Positions 20,680 to 32,401 of a stretch of 64,000 nt of DNA are shown here, in pieces (position 1 is the first letter of the stretch; each line of letters starts with the position of its first letter). Source of the stretch: Cordylochernes scorpioides (lineage: Eukaryota; Arthropoda; Arachnida; Pseudoscorpiones; Chernetidae); contig CP092876.1 in NCBI GenBank assembly GCA_030710605.1, positions 63,302,115 through 63,366,114 of the forward strand. The letters are read 5' to 3'. A program made the position numbers and the translations under genes. Below the pieces are notes generated by a model. The model had not been told where the DNA came from. It ran no database searches and was given only the letters and a program-made list of their open reading frames with translations.

Positions 20680-21505
20680 TGAGTATTTTATTTTTAGTTT
20701 AGGCAATTGTCTAATGAATATCGAATTCTGTTGAACAATATTTCGGGACTGTTATTACAAGATTCTCAGTTTTTAAATAAGTAGAATGTATGCTATTTTT
20801 TTTAAGAGTACAAACTTTCAAGTACTCTACACTGCATTTCAGACTGGATTCTAAACAATGTACAGACTGGGATAAAAATATTCAAGCCATTTGTTTGAAG
20901 TTTATATGTTAATTTTGTAATTAATCTTATTTTTTAATTCATAGAAGCATTTTTTGGCAGATATATTCAATTTTTAATATCATCATCATTTTTGATATTT
21001 ATATACTCGTATTTTTTTCAGTTGGTTAGTTATCAAATTATTTTGAAATTGTAGTTTTTTCTTTGCTTGTGTTCCTTTTTGAACAATAAAATACATAATA
21101 AGGTGTAATATTCAATCCAAGCATATGGAACCAACATAGATTCATTTTAAAAACAAAGCAAAATCATAAGCTTATACCACTTTCACTTTTTCATACACCA
21201 TTCATTAGGAGGTTTATTCCTAATGGGAAATATGAAGTAATCTTTATATATTCGAAATAAAATATATTAAACAGTACAAAAATAAAGGTCCTTCTAGAGG
21301 TTTATTGAAACAAAGAATACCCATATAGATTAACTAGAAAAGCAAAGGGGGACAAAATAAGTGTTGGAATTGTCAAGAGGAGCTATCCAAAACTAGCCAA
21401 TTATCGCCTAAGATTAGTAAAATTCTTATTTAGTTTGGTACTTTTGAAATATTTGAATAATTAAGATACGATAGTTGTGAGAATACAATTTCAAATATAT
21501 GGCAA
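20680..21505. other. AT-rich spacer
   Basis: Nothing was recognised on either strand. Confidence 0.5.
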
Positions 21506-21509
21506 AATA

Positions 21510-21815
21510 TTAAAAATAAAAAAGGCATATCTTGACCGGGAGCACATGCGCTTTTCAGAAGGCAGAGCGCCATCTAGTGGAACAGAAATCAACTATTCAT
21601 TGATTTAACCTGTTCCCTGATATTTGGCCAACCCAATTTCTTGATAAATCAATGGCTTTTCTTGATTTATCAAGAAATTGGGTTGGCCAAATATCAGGGA
21701 ACAGGTTAAATCAATCAATAGTTGATTTCTGCTCCACCAGATGGCGCTCTGCCTTCTGAAAAGCGCATGTGCTCCTGGTCAGGATATGCCTTTTTTATTT
21801 TTAATATCAACACCT
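21510..21815. repeat. Foldback family 4, centre-deleted copy
   Basis: This is a near-perfect palindrome. The left arm runs from GGCATATCTTGACC (21524) and the right arm ends at GGTCAGGATATGCC (about 21790), meeting at about 21650. It lacks the hammerhead-bearing centre of the copy at 29960-30565. Confidence 0.8.
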
Positions 21816-22256
21816 AACCTTTTTTTTTTTCTTTTTTTTGTTTTTTCATGATAATATATGTTGATCATATTCATATATATTTCTAAAAATAATTTGTAAC
21901 TTATTTTTACTATCATATATGAATATGTTATTACTACACTTTTGTCTTAGTCAAAAGGCCGAGAAGCGATATGAATCTGTTAGTATTGAAAACAAAATAC
22001 AACAGACATCATAGATTATTTTCAATACATTGGGACCAGGAGAAGAAGAACCTTCCCAAAACAATCCCCACGTCTTACATCAGATAGGTTAGCCTTCACA
22101 CTTTTTATTCTGTTAAATAATGCCAAAGAATTGTTGTTATTAGAGCAAATTCAAACGATCATTTATTTTATCTGTGAACGCCTAGGAATTGACGTCGCGC
22201 GCTCATAGTCTTCGATAAAGTCTTTTCAGGTAAATAAGAGATTTCTAATTTATGAC

Positions 22257-22312
22257 AAAAGGCATCTCCTTATCGTGCAACTTTCAGTTGCAAAATAAGA
22301 AGATGCCATTTT
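22257..22312. repeat. Foldback family 5, hairpin-only copy
   Basis: GGCATCTCCTTATCGTGCAA is followed almost directly by its imperfect complement TTGCAAAATAAGAAGATGCC. The flank 22313-22375 matches 7945-8015. Confidence 0.65.
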
Positions 22313-22384
22313 AAAATAATTTATGCACCTTATCCCAGTACAATATCACATTTGTACTATTTTTTCACAAGAGATTTATAGTCT

Positions 22385-23465
22385 GAATATTTATTTAAAT
22401 TTTGAATTATATACATTTTTTATCCAATATGGTTGACGCGTTTTCTGACTTGGGATTCTGCCGATTAGACATTTTAATGGAAAACATAGCTTAGATTTTT
22501 GGATAACCCAGATGCACATTACACATCAGAGAATGTTACAAGATAATCAGAAAACCTGCACTCAAGAAAGTAAAAGCTGTGCCATTAGCTAGAATTATAA
22601 TGGTTATAGTTTCTTAGGAAAGGCGTAGAATAAATATTACAGATAATAAAGAAAGGGAAAAACAATTGATGTCAATTATGTAAGGGTTCTTCCAAAATTG
22701 AGAAGAAAATTAGAATAAAAATGAAATATTTTGGCTGTTGAAATTTTCTGTTGAAACAAGGTTTTTGCAATAAAGGCCAATGGAGGCTTAGCTAAACTGC
22801 ACCAAATGCGGTCAAAACTGTTGTATAACCTAGCCTTCTCAGCAGGTCTAGCCCCTAGAGAACTTTTCCCCAATATAAAAAAAAAAATTTTAGGGGTCAA
22901 AAATTTCCAAGAAATAATTCCATCTCCTTTGTCTAAGAATATTTTGACACTTTCGACAAAACTTTATAACACAAAAAGGAATATTGACGCTGATCGAAAT
23001 GTGTATACCTTAATGGTTAAATAGAAATATAAGTATGCTTATTTTTAATTCTATTTGTGAGTAAAAAAGTTTTGAAATTAATATTGATTTATATAATGTT
23101 GTTGTTATTCGAGTTTTTGTTCAAACTGTGCTATTTTGGTCATTTAAATTACACCGAAAAATAAAAAATCATAATGGCAAATCATGGATATAAAAGGTAA
23201 ATACACTTTGAAAGGTTCAAATGTCGAGAGAGAGAGAGTTGCTTATCAATAAATATAGGATAACTAAAATAAATCATATTATACATGTTATTTAAATTGA
23301 GAAATATACATTCGCTACACCGTATATATGTTCTCTATATTTAATATAGATAATTGAATTTTAATTGTATATAATATCTCGCAGAGGTTTAAGCTGCATA
23401 ACTTGCAGAGAGGAAATTGATCTAAAAAAAAAAAACAGGGTGACATCAAAACAAACGTCAAAATA
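22385..23465. other. AT-rich spacer
   Basis: Short open frames near 22676-23024 show no recognisable motif. GA-repeats lie near 23226. No gene is supported. Confidence 0.5.
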
Positions 23466-23469
23466 CAGA

Positions 23470-23810
23470 TAGCGTCAAGTTTTGAGAGGCGCTCTATGCT
23501 TCTATGGATCAATTTCCTTCCGGCAAATTTTCCATCTATATTTAAGTCATATATTTGGCCCAGCCACTTTTCCAGAATGTGAAGATTTCATTAGATCCCG
23601 TGTGGATCTCTTGAAATAAAGTCCACCCTAGACTGACGAGGGCCATTAGTCCGAAACCAGAAACCATGGTCTCTAGGTGGACGCTTCTCAGTTTGCCAAA
23701 GCTGGGGTTGTGGCTTTGTCACCGTCCCGACGCTGCTAGTTTGCGGCAACGGTCAATAGATGGCGTGAAGTTTTGACGGGAAAGGCGCCCTATGCTTCTA
23801 TGAACAATAT
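23470..23810 (+). mobile_element. Hammerhead-bearing repeat (family 3), copy 1
   Basis: The sequence TATGCTTCTATG-- recurs at 23495 and 23791, giving a unit of about 296 bp with one hammerhead ribozyme between the two copies. A partial tandem duplication of a ~300-bp unit around a ribozyme is the layout of animal retrozymes. It is about 80-90% similar by eye to 28616-28970. Confidence 0.7.
23621..23682 (+). ncRNA. Type I hammerhead ribozyme, copy 1
   Basis: Self-cleaving RNA. Stem I: GTCCACCCTAGA (23621-23632) pairs with TCTAGGTGGAC (23672-23682) with one bulged C. Conserved CTGACGA at 23633-23639. Stem II GGGC/GTCC closes loop CATTA (one G-U pair). GAAA at 23653-23656. Stem III ACC/GGT closes a 9-base loop. 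The cleavage site is after C23671 (GTC). Every conserved core base is present. Confidence 0.85.
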
Positions 23811-23829
23811 ACCAGTATATATAAAATAT

Positions 23830-24235
23830 TTTCTTGTATGTACCTAGTCATGACACACAAATTCATATTTAAAATATCCTCAATTAATAAGAAATATTTT
23901 ATATCAATATATGAATTAATGTCAGCCTAATATATTTCATAGCCTATTGTAATGTATATAGCTTTCATTAAAAAGGGGAAATATATACAAATTAGTACAT
24001 TTTCACATTTTAAATATTTTTCTTTAACATTAAGGTACTTTTGATTTGGTTCAATGTGAATTTATGAAAAGGTTATCAAGAAAATTTTACTTTTCAATGT
24101 GTGTTCTCATATATTTATTTTCAAGAACCAATAATTTGTCTTTTTAATTGTGATTTTTATATAGTTTGTAGTATTTCCCATTACAATCTGGATATTTGAA
24201 TTCTGCCTAATATGTTGAGTTTGTATTCTATTCCT
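23830..24235. other. AT-rich spacer
   Basis: Nothing was recognised. Confidence 0.5.
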
Positions 24236-24239
24236 CACC

Positions 24240-24900
24240 AATTACGACAAATACTGGTCATAATGAATATGTTCCTGAATTACTTGTTTTCTCTCAATGG
24301 CGTCTCCTATTGGCTCAGTTTTTCTTTCCCCTTCTTTCATTGATTCGTTAACTCTATCAACCATTTACAGATTTATCTCATTGCTTTCGTTACTTAGCTT
24401 TATTCGATTCTCCTCTCGTTGGGAACTTCATTATGATACCTTGTAAGAATTTCCGTCAATATTCCAGATAGAGGGACTAGATTGCATTTGTCCTGACTCG
24501 GGTGAAGTTTCCTTATCATCCTCGGGGTGAGATTTTGCTCAAATATTGTAGTTTCAGTAAAGGTTTGTTCCCCTACATGTAGACACTCAAAATAATTCTC
24601 AGTGCAAAAATATGCCTCGCTATTTTTAAGATATTCAAAAGAATTTTCTGGAATTATAAGATAACTTGGTTTCTCATCTTTATATATGTCATATTTATGT
24701 ATTAATATTCTCTAGAATCATTTTATTTTTTATTTTTCTCAATACCTTATAATTGAAAAAAAAATCCAAATTAAAAAATTCCATTATGCCGTTTTATGAA
24801 AATCTCAATATCCCTGTCACTTTTCTTATTTTCATCAGTTTCTATATGGTTTACTTATAGAGTTGGAAAACCTTCATTTTGTTAATTCTACCACAATTTG
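24240..24900 (-). pseudogene. Possible decayed member of the charged-protein family
   Basis: On the minus strand short frames read MKEGEKKTEPIGDAIERKQ and SHPEDDKETSPESGQMQSS. They recall the SDTGDxSSPERKQ repeats at 5700-6345, and CTCTCAATGGCG/TTGTTTTCTCTC-like words recur. The match is short and may be chance. Confidence 0.25.
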
Positions 24901-24904
24901 CTGT

Positions 24905-26008
24905 CTTAGTTGCATTATCTCCGGCTGAAATTAAATATCAAGCCTAAGGATGAATCGCTAAAACACGCCAAAACTCCAGCCTACATTTCCTATAGATTCG
25001 AATGCAGCCTATTCCACCACCAAGGATATCGGCGTGCCAACTGCCCCTGGAGGGACATGGAGGAGCGTTTCACTCGACAACCTATCTACCAGCACATGGA
25101 TCTCTCCATCCTTTCACCCATAAAACGCTCTCGTCTGGACCTGCTGAAACTATTCCAGCTGCAATTAGCGATGATAAACCTGAGGAGAGCCCGGTCGCAG
25201 AAGTTTCTGGTTCCACGAAAAAAAAAAAAGACACAACCAGCGGTGCTTGAACTCCACCAGCGGCGGCAGAAGTTGCCACACCAAGCAAAGTGATCCTGAA
25301 AATTCTTAAAATAATTGGAAAGATTAAACACAATATATCAATCAAGATAATTGAAATGAGATACTTAATTAGGTTAAAATAACAAGCCTTCAAGTAATAG
25401 CTCATTATCAGGGCAATTGTTTCGCAAATACCTACATTATATAGAAGTGTAGAAGGAATTTACATCAATCATATTTAAATTCCCTTTACACACACCTCTA
25501 TATATTGTAGGTACTTGTATATACGAAAGGATTGGCCCCTGATGATGAGCTATCACTTGAGAAAGCTTTCTATTTTAACTTAATATAAATAAACTTATTC
25601 CAATTATTCTTATATTGATAAAGCGATCATACCCAACATCGCAGCTCCTATCTTGACCCTACACCTGGATCCAAGGTTCAGATATAAAATCAATCCTATA
25701 GACAATCAGGATAAGAAATCAACTGGGAAAAAGTGTAAAGCCCTCAAACAGCTGAATGAAATCCTTAAGCAGCTCTCAGACACCGTTTTTAAGGACATCG
25801 AAGCAGCGGGTATCGGGAGAGAAAGAATGGTGCAAGAAATCATCCCCAACGCGCTATAAACGAATATATGCCTGACCATAATTCGGAGCAAGCTGGTCAG
25901 CCTGATTAACCTACTCAGGAAAACCATCCACCGAATAGAAAACAAGGACTGCACTCTCTACAAACGGCTCACCAAACCCCGAGCTGTAGCAAGAAGGTTC
26001 AGGCAATG
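24905..26008 (+). pseudogene. Unidentified coding remnant split by a foldback insertion
   Basis: GC-richer DNA flanks the insertion at 25310-25640. Upstream, one frame reads AISDDKPEESPVAEVSGSTK. Downstream, another reads LTLHLDPRFRYKINPIDN, and CKALKQLNEILKQLSD follows it. The frame stops at 25857 and continues in another frame with IRSKLVSLINLLRKTIHR. The helical, charged sequence could be a retroelement ORF1/gag or a host exon. I do not recognise it. Confidence 0.35.
25310..25640. repeat. Foldback family 6, PLE-end-like
   Basis: The minus strand of 25310-25410 and the plus strand of 25535-25640 share CCCTGATRATGAGCTATYAC, then AAAGCTT-like and AT-rich sequence. The middle (25410-25535) is also self-complementary. 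CTGATGA..GAAAGCT resembles the degenerate hammerhead region seen at PLE ends, but stem I is not formed. Confidence 0.55.
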
Positions 26009-26559
26009 AGTTTCCGAATAGCGTGCCTCAATTTGATTATTTTACTGATAAAAATGGTTATACTTCGAGCATTATTCCTTCATCGCAACCAATTGAGTCC
26101 CTAAATCGTTACACTTATATAAATATTAAAATTAATTAACATATAGGACATTATTCCTCTTAGAAACTTCTCATATTTGAAAGGTATTTTTAGTAGACAA
26201 TCTACCTGTTTCTAACATATCTGGAGTTAATTAAAATCATCAAGCAATAACTGAAGATTATTTGTAGAATATATTTATGGAAAATACCTAAATAAAAATA
26301 TTTCAGCGGTTTTTACTAAAGGAATATTCGAAAATAAATATATTCATCGTTCAAATGAAATTCTATTTATTACATGCAAAAAATGTTGACTAATAGGGTT
26401 ATTTTAAATTATATTCACAGAATGATATGAAAAAAAATCATTTTTTAGAATATCAATATAATAAATATCTAAATAAAATAGCTCATATTCAGGTTAGGTG
26501 TTAGTTTTATATGGTCGAGGAGACATCGCAACAAAGGGAAAGCAAACAACTTTTTGTAA

Positions 26560-26830
26560 TTTACGATAAAATCCTGAATTCTCGGATCAGTTTCCAGACG
26601 TTGAGAAAAATTGGCCAAAATCAATGAAAACGATAGCAAAAAAACTTCTATTGGAGGTGAACAATTTAATTGAGAGCTGGGCGAAATTTTAAGTTGGAAT
26701 TTAATTGTGTTTTTGTATTGTGTGAGTTAATTTATATGCAAATTTGGAGGATCGGAATTCATTGAGTATAGGAGGCGGGGCGGAGGTTTGTCAATCATTA
26801 CTGGGAGGAGGTGGGTACATCCCATTTATA
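26560..26830. other. Candidate conserved non-coding element
   Basis: This is a non-repetitive, moderately GC-rich block with homeodomain/Pbx-like words (AAAATCAATGAAAA, GTCAATCATTA, ATTTATATGCAAAT) and a GGAGGCGGGGCGGAGG box. No open frame is convincing. It is proposed only because it looks unlike the surrounding decayed repeats. Confidence 0.3.
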
Positions 26831-26839
26831 TTTACCTCT

Positions 26840-28065
26840 TTGTTGGAAATATCATCTTTTTTCTTCAATTTATATTAATTGCTTCTCAAAATTAATTCTC
26901 ATTTATGCGCGTAGGCATGTTTAATGAACAATTCTCTACTAAACCTGTTTGGTTGATTCAACCTATTTCATTTAAGTCCTCTCATAGGATGTTATGAAAT
27001 CGAAGCTGCCTCTATACTAATGAAGGCCAAACCCCAACACCATTGTATACAGGTTTTCATTTTGTCTAAATTTTCTTAAATTAATATGGTGTGGGAGGAC
27101 TCAGTCTTTATAATAACTTGTAAAGGTTTTACTAGGCTGATGTAAAGTGCATCGTTCTGATGCAAAATTAAAATGGGAAGTGCCTCTACTGGTACATGGA
27201 TATCATCCGCCCGCAAATTTATGTTGTTGGAATATTATGAAAAAATCGAATTTCTCCAACACAGATTCTTAGAATTTAGAATATCTAGTTATATAAACAT
27301 TATTATTTTGGCTTTAATGAACAACAAAGGAAGTGGTAACGCGACAACCTCTTTATTGGAATTGAATACAAAAAACCTTGAGAAATCTTCTCTATCAGCT
27401 AAATATAATAACTGAACAAAAGCATCTACAAAAATATAGATTATTCCCAAAAGCTGCTGTCTTTTAATCCTCAATAAAATTTTGTGTTTATATCTGTTCC
27501 TCTTTACGAATATCCATTGTTGTCCAAGAAACGATTCTCGAGGATAGCTGAGCCAAAACATTAGCAATGTTCACTAGCTAGTCAACAAAATAGAACTACC
27601 TGAAAAAGGTAATCTGATGGAATTGATTATATACTCGAGGTAGAGGTACGTTTTATGACTATATGCATATTATACTAGGCGGAAGATGCATCAATTCATA
27701 TGAGATTCATTAATATCAAAATGCTAAAATATAGATCAAAATTTTTTATGGAAATCTTCAAATATATTACATGGACGATCGCTCGTGGCTTTCCTCTATG
27801 ATAACACTGCTATACGTTTAATCTATAACAGTGCGATTTGTATTTGACAGGAATGTTCAAAACCTCCTCGTTTTATAGAAAAATATTCAATATAAATAGC
27901 TTTTTCTTACTTTTAATAGAATCAAATATCATAATTATGCTAATCTAGTATATATATTTTTGAAGACTATTCACAGAGCAGAACATAAGAGAGCCATGAT
28001 ATTATATCATATGATAATTGAAGTCATCTAGCCTAACCACTTTCTTTTTTATAAATAAACCAATT
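26840..28065. other. Non-genic DNA
   Basis: No gene or repeat was recognised. Short open frames near 27173-27567 lack motifs. Confidence 0.5.
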
Positions 28066-28069
28066 TGCT

Positions 28070-28145
28070 AAAGGCCTTGCTGAGATGGAAATATACTGAC
28101 TAGGCCTAGCTCATCAGTGATGAAACCTCTCAGCGGTTAACTTAG
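28070..28145. repeat. Foldback family 1 fragment
   Basis: It contains CTAGCTCATCAGTGATGAA and CTCTCAGCGG, matching the middle of the copies at 11190-11235 and 31995-32045. Confidence 0.5.
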
Positions 28146-28455
28146 AAGCAAGGACCGAAGGATTTCGTTTTGTTTGTAGAAATACAAATATATTGGCGTT
28201 GTGTGACATTTTTCTCCAATGATCATATGTGAATTTCGCTACATCCACCTAAACATTATGTTCGAACTAAAGGTGCTTTATTTCCCCCTGTACATCTAAT
28301 CTATACCTTCTATATTTACTTTCTACGTATATATTATCTACACTATCATATATCACGTATTAACTGTAGACGTATCTCATCCAGTTCCTTAATAACTTTA
28401 TTAGGTACCGCTCAAAAAGAGCGACTTAGCTTATGCTATTTACAATGAATAATAT

Positions 28456-28990
28456 ATAGAAGCAATGGGCGCTTCTCCCGTCAAAATAAACGTCAGAATA
28501 TATGACGTCATCTATTGACCGTTGCCGCAACTAGCGGCATCGGGTCGGTGACAAAGCCACAACACCAACTTTGGCAAACTGATAAGCGTCCACCTAGAGA
28601 CCATGACATTTTGACGGGATAATCGCTCATTGCTTCTATGGATTAATTTCCTCCCGGCAAATTTTCCATCTATGTTCTAGCCACAGATTTGGCCCAGACA
28701 CATTGCCAGCAAAACACCTCTTTGGTAGATTGTGAGGATTCCATTAGATCCCGTGTGGATCTCATGGAATAAAGTCCGCCCTAGACTGACGAGGGCCATT
28801 AGCCCGAAACCATGGTCTCTAGGTGGACGCTTATCAGTTTGCCAAAGTTGGTGTTGTGGCTTTGTCACCGACCCGATGCCGCTAGTTGCGGCGACGGTCA
28901 ATAGATGGCGTCATATTCTGACGTTTATTTTGACGGGAGAAGCGCCCATTGCCTCTATGTATTAATTTCCTCCCGGCAAATTTTCCATCA
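28456..28990. mobile_element. Hammerhead-bearing repeat (family 3), copy 2 with inverted arm
   Basis: 28456-28608 is the inverted copy of 28808-28958. In addition, TTTTGACGGGA and TTCCTCCCGGCAAATTTTCC recur in direct orientation at about 28614 and 28930, giving a ~315-bp unit. The unit contains one complete hammerhead ribozyme. No protein-coding potential. Confidence 0.75.
28774..28828 (+). ncRNA. Type I hammerhead ribozyme, copy 2
   Basis: Stem I: GTCCGCCCTAGA (28774-28785) pairs with TCTAGGTGGAC (28818-28828), 11 pairs with one bulged C. CTGACGA at 28786-28792. Stem II GGGC/GCCC is perfect around loop CATTA. GAAA at 28806-28809. Stem III is very short (AC/GT or ACC/GGT with ATG centre). 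Cleavage is after C28817. Such short stem III ribozymes usually act as dimers on tandem transcripts, which fits the repeat layout. Confidence 0.88.
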
Positions 28991-28999
28991 ATGAATAAT

Positions 29000-29955
29000 A
29001 TGTACAGGTTCTTCACATTTGCAATGTATTCACATATTTACAAGGTTAGAGCCTTGTGCGGGGTGTTGAATTCGATGTGTGTTCTCGTTTATTCTTTTGT
29101 AGGTACAAGTTTTTCTTTCGTTTTTTTTTTTTTCATTTTTGTACGTTTGTTCTTAGTTGATATAAGAGTTGCCTTGGCTTTCCTTCTCTTAAATATCTCA
29201 TAATAACTGCATATAATGAGCGTATATCTTACTATATAGATTGTTGATACTTTGAGGTTGAGGCTTTAGAAAACACGTGCACGTGTACGTAACGCGTCCT
29301 TAGGCAAGTTGGCCGGAGGCCAACGGGAAACAACAACAATAAGTTTTATATAGGGAAAGCCGAGACATCTGGTGGTAGACTTAACAGAATAGTTTAATAT
29401 ATGAAATATAATTTAAAATAAAATAATATTTTTATATAACATATATATATATATGTCGCTAGAGAGTTCTTCTATAAATAATATGCTTTTATTTACAGCA
29501 CACAATTGATATATAAACATAATATCCTAAAGATAAGTAAGGATTCAATATTTGTCATTCATCTAGATGAAAATGAAAGGCAAGGAATTAAAAATATGTG
29601 AAAATACACAAAATAACATATTTCAAAGTTAAATAAAAGTACAAGTATCCAGACTTCATTCGAAGCAGTAATAAATTGCTTCGGTTTCAAATAAAATAAA
29701 AACTTCAAATTGTGTTGATTATCTTATTTAAAATTTAGAGATAAACCGTTTTTTATTAATAATTTTATAAAAATATTATAACATAATTAGAATTTATTCT
29801 CAAACTGTAGTAACATAAGCTGAAACGAATGGAAAACTCCTCTTCATTCTTTTATACTCCACTATGCCTGTACATGTGTCTTCCTCATATAGCAGGGCGT
29901 TAATTTGGGAAGCCAAGTTTCTAGTTAGCAATTAGATATTTTTATATAAATATAT
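29000..29955. other. AT-rich spacer
   Basis: Nothing was supported. A small GC block (CACGTGCACGTGTACG) lies at about 29275 and an (AT)n run near 29443. Confidence 0.5.
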
Positions 29956-29959
29956 ACTA

Positions 29960-30565
29960 TAAATGAAAAACGCATATCCTGACCAGGAGCACATGTGCTT
30001 AATAGATGGCAGAGTGCCATCTAGTGGAACAAAAATCAACTAAACGTTGATTTAACCAATTCCCTGATATTTGACCAATTCAATTTCTTGATAAATCAAG
30101 AAAAACCATCCACGAACACGTTTCGCGTTGTTGGCCCTCGTCCGCAGGCGGTACCACTGCGACCAAATAGATGTTTGGTCCCAGAAACCTTTTGAGAAGT
30201 CAAGAAATGGGTATTTAAGGTCAAATTTGCGTAAATGCGCTTAACACATGAAAAAACAATAGAAGAAATAAAAAATTAGTGGGTCAGGTGTTGATATTAA
30301 AAATAAAGAAAGCATATCCTGACCAGGAACACATGTGCTCTTTAGCTGCTCCACGCTGACGAGCACCAACAGCGCGAAACGCGTTCGTGGATGGCTTTTC
30401 TTGATTTATCAAGAAATTGGGTTGGCCAAATATCAGGGAACAGGTTAAATCAATGTTTAGTTTATTTCTATTCCACTAGATGGCGCTCTGTCATCTAAAA
30501 AGCACATGTGCTCCAGGTCAGATAAGCATTCTTTATTTTTAATATCAACACCTGACCCACTTATT
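29960..30565. mobile_element. Foldback family 4, full copy with hammerhead centre
   Basis: CATATCCTGACCAGGA occurs in direct orientation at about 29972 and 30313 (unit ~340 bp), and its complement lies at about 30512. The arms hold GATGGCAGAGTGCCATC-type and CCAAATATCAGGGAACAG sequences. The centre carries one complete ribozyme on the plus strand and a mutated one on the minus strand (30107-30150). A further partial copy lies at 30605-30720. Confidence 0.7.
30350..30391 (+). ncRNA. Hammerhead ribozyme in foldback family 4
   Basis: Stem I: TCCACG (30350-30355) pairs perfectly with CGTGGA (30386-30391). CTGACGA at 30356-30362. Stem II GCAC/GCGC around CAACA has one A-C mismatch. GAAA at 30376-30379. 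Stem III is minimal, AC/GT. Cleavage is after T30385 (GTT). The core is complete but stem II is weakened. Confidence 0.7.
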
Positions 30566-30724
30566 TATTTATTTTTTCTGTTGTTTTTTCATAAATATAT
30601 ATATTAATAACAAAAAGGGCACATTTTGACCACGACTACATGTATATTTTAGATGTCAGAACGCCACCTAGTGGAACAGAAATCACTTAAACGTTGATTT
30701 AGTCTGTTCCCGGATATTTAGTTA

Positions 30725-31335
30725 TTTTATTTATTTATTCCATTATTTTTCCCACAGATAAGTATATACGAATATTTTCCCGGAAAAAAATTGATCTATT
30801 AAAGGTCGCCTTTACCGTCCAAATAGACATCAAAATACCTGTCAGATTGGAAAATTAGGAATATTTCATTTGAATGTATTTAATTTCATTTGCTGTTAAG
30901 TAAATGATTTAGGTTTCTGTGACAGAGAGAATAAAGAGCGTTCTTCAGTAAGTTAAGAAAGTATATGTAATCACCTTTTCCCTTCTCGAAAGAAAGCTCT
31001 GGATTTTCTTTTTAAAGCCGGGTGCGCTTATACGAGCGCAGTATAACCAACAGGTTAGACTAGTAGAACATCTAAGTACTTATATACAATTGAAAGATTT
31101 TGAAATATTGACTGCATTTTGGACCTATTCAGGTAGCTTGAGAGTCCAGCGATATAGTAGTTTGAAGTTCTGATGTAAGGCAGGCGATGAACATAGATGT
31201 GTCCCGTAGGCATTCCAGTAACTGGAATGTGGCACGGACCTACAGTCGGCCAACTATAAATTCGTGGCCAAAACTCAAGGAATTGGAAAGTTTTTAATAA
31301 ATGCCGGTCGTTTTTAATTTTTTTAAGGAGACAGA
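30725..31335. other. Non-genic DNA
   Basis: A 106-residue minus-strand frame (31055-31375) has no recognisable motif. No gene is claimed. Confidence 0.45.
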
Positions 31336-31339
31336 GGCA

Positions 31340-31480
31340 ATTTTGTTTAAACTTGGTTATCTCGTTTGTCTTCAATAAAGGCCACTCTATATCAAATATC
31401 TTTTCAGAGTTATTGTCTAAATCACGATATATATGATAAAAAGTACAACTTTCTTAAGTTTATCCACGATTATATTTCAA
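31340..31480. repeat. Hairpin repeat family 7, unoccupied copy
   Basis: GTCTTCAATAAAGGCCAC, CAGAGTTATTGTCTAAATC and GTACAACTTTCTTAAG match the DNA flanking the Helitrons at 54960-56018 and 9418-9927. This copy carries no insertion. Confidence 0.6.
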
Positions 31481-31890
31481 GACTCGAATCTGGTAATACA
31501 AGAACACTTATTTTACGGAAGAGTGTCTTCTCATTGTGAACTATCTACAGGACCAGAGAGACCTTACTGGATCACCTACTGGAAAATGCCTTGAAGTCTC
31601 AAAAATTTTATTTTTTTCATATCAGTAATGGCAGTATTGAGTTTATATCGTTTGTATAAAAAGGCATCCATTTTATAGTAAAATTCATTATATATATAAT
31701 GGCACGTTTTCAACGCTTTATAATTAATTTATGCATAACTGGTTGGCCTCTATTTCTCTTGCGGGAGAGCATTACTCGATGGAAATATTTATTGAGAATT
31801 CTAATGTCTTAAAAGTTATGCTTAAAGTTTTCTAAACTATAATCACACACTAAGATTCCGCCATTCATTGTCGCATATATGAACAGAATC

Positions 31891-32283
31891 AACACAAAGC
31901 AATAACGCGCCATCTATATATATATAAATGATTTTAAAAGCGCGAATGTTTCTTTTATACATAAAACGAACTTCTACAGTCCTTTCTGTGATGAAAAAAA
32001 TATATTGGGAGGGCTTGGCTCATCAGTGGTGAACCCTCCCAGCGGCTTCGCCAATTTAATCTACCAGACCGCTTCTCAGAGCTCTAATACTGTATTGGAT
32101 CATTCTGCTTTTATATGCTACACTGAAGGATGGAATCTTAGAAATGGTTTTCAAGTAAACTATGGACATAAGCTTATAGGACAGTAGAATTACATTCAAA
32201 AATTTGCTTCGAGCAATGCTCTTCAGCAAACTATAAAGACAAGGCCAGTTAGGCATAAATTAACACAAAGCAATAACGCGCCA

Positions 32284-32340
<57 letters not shown>
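31891..32340. repeat. Foldback family 1 copy plus (AT)n
   Basis: It carries the same middle as 11119-11545 (GGGAGGGCTTGGCTCATCAG and flanks). The outer sequence CAAAGCAATAACGCGCCATC occurs at 31896 and again at 32267. A pure AT dinucleotide run covers 32286-32337. Confidence 0.75.
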
Positions 32341-32341
<1 letters not shown>

Positions 32342-32401
32342 TTTATGTATAGAAGAAACATTCGCGCTTTTAAAATCCTTTTATTATATATATATATATA
32401 A

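Noticed and set aside
25537..25572. CTGATGA..GAGAAAGC resembling a hammerhead
   Set aside because: Stem II is weak and stem I does not pair; treated as a possible relic only.
31055..31375. 106-residue minus-strand frame
   Set aside because: No recognisable motif, no compositional shift and no supporting signals.
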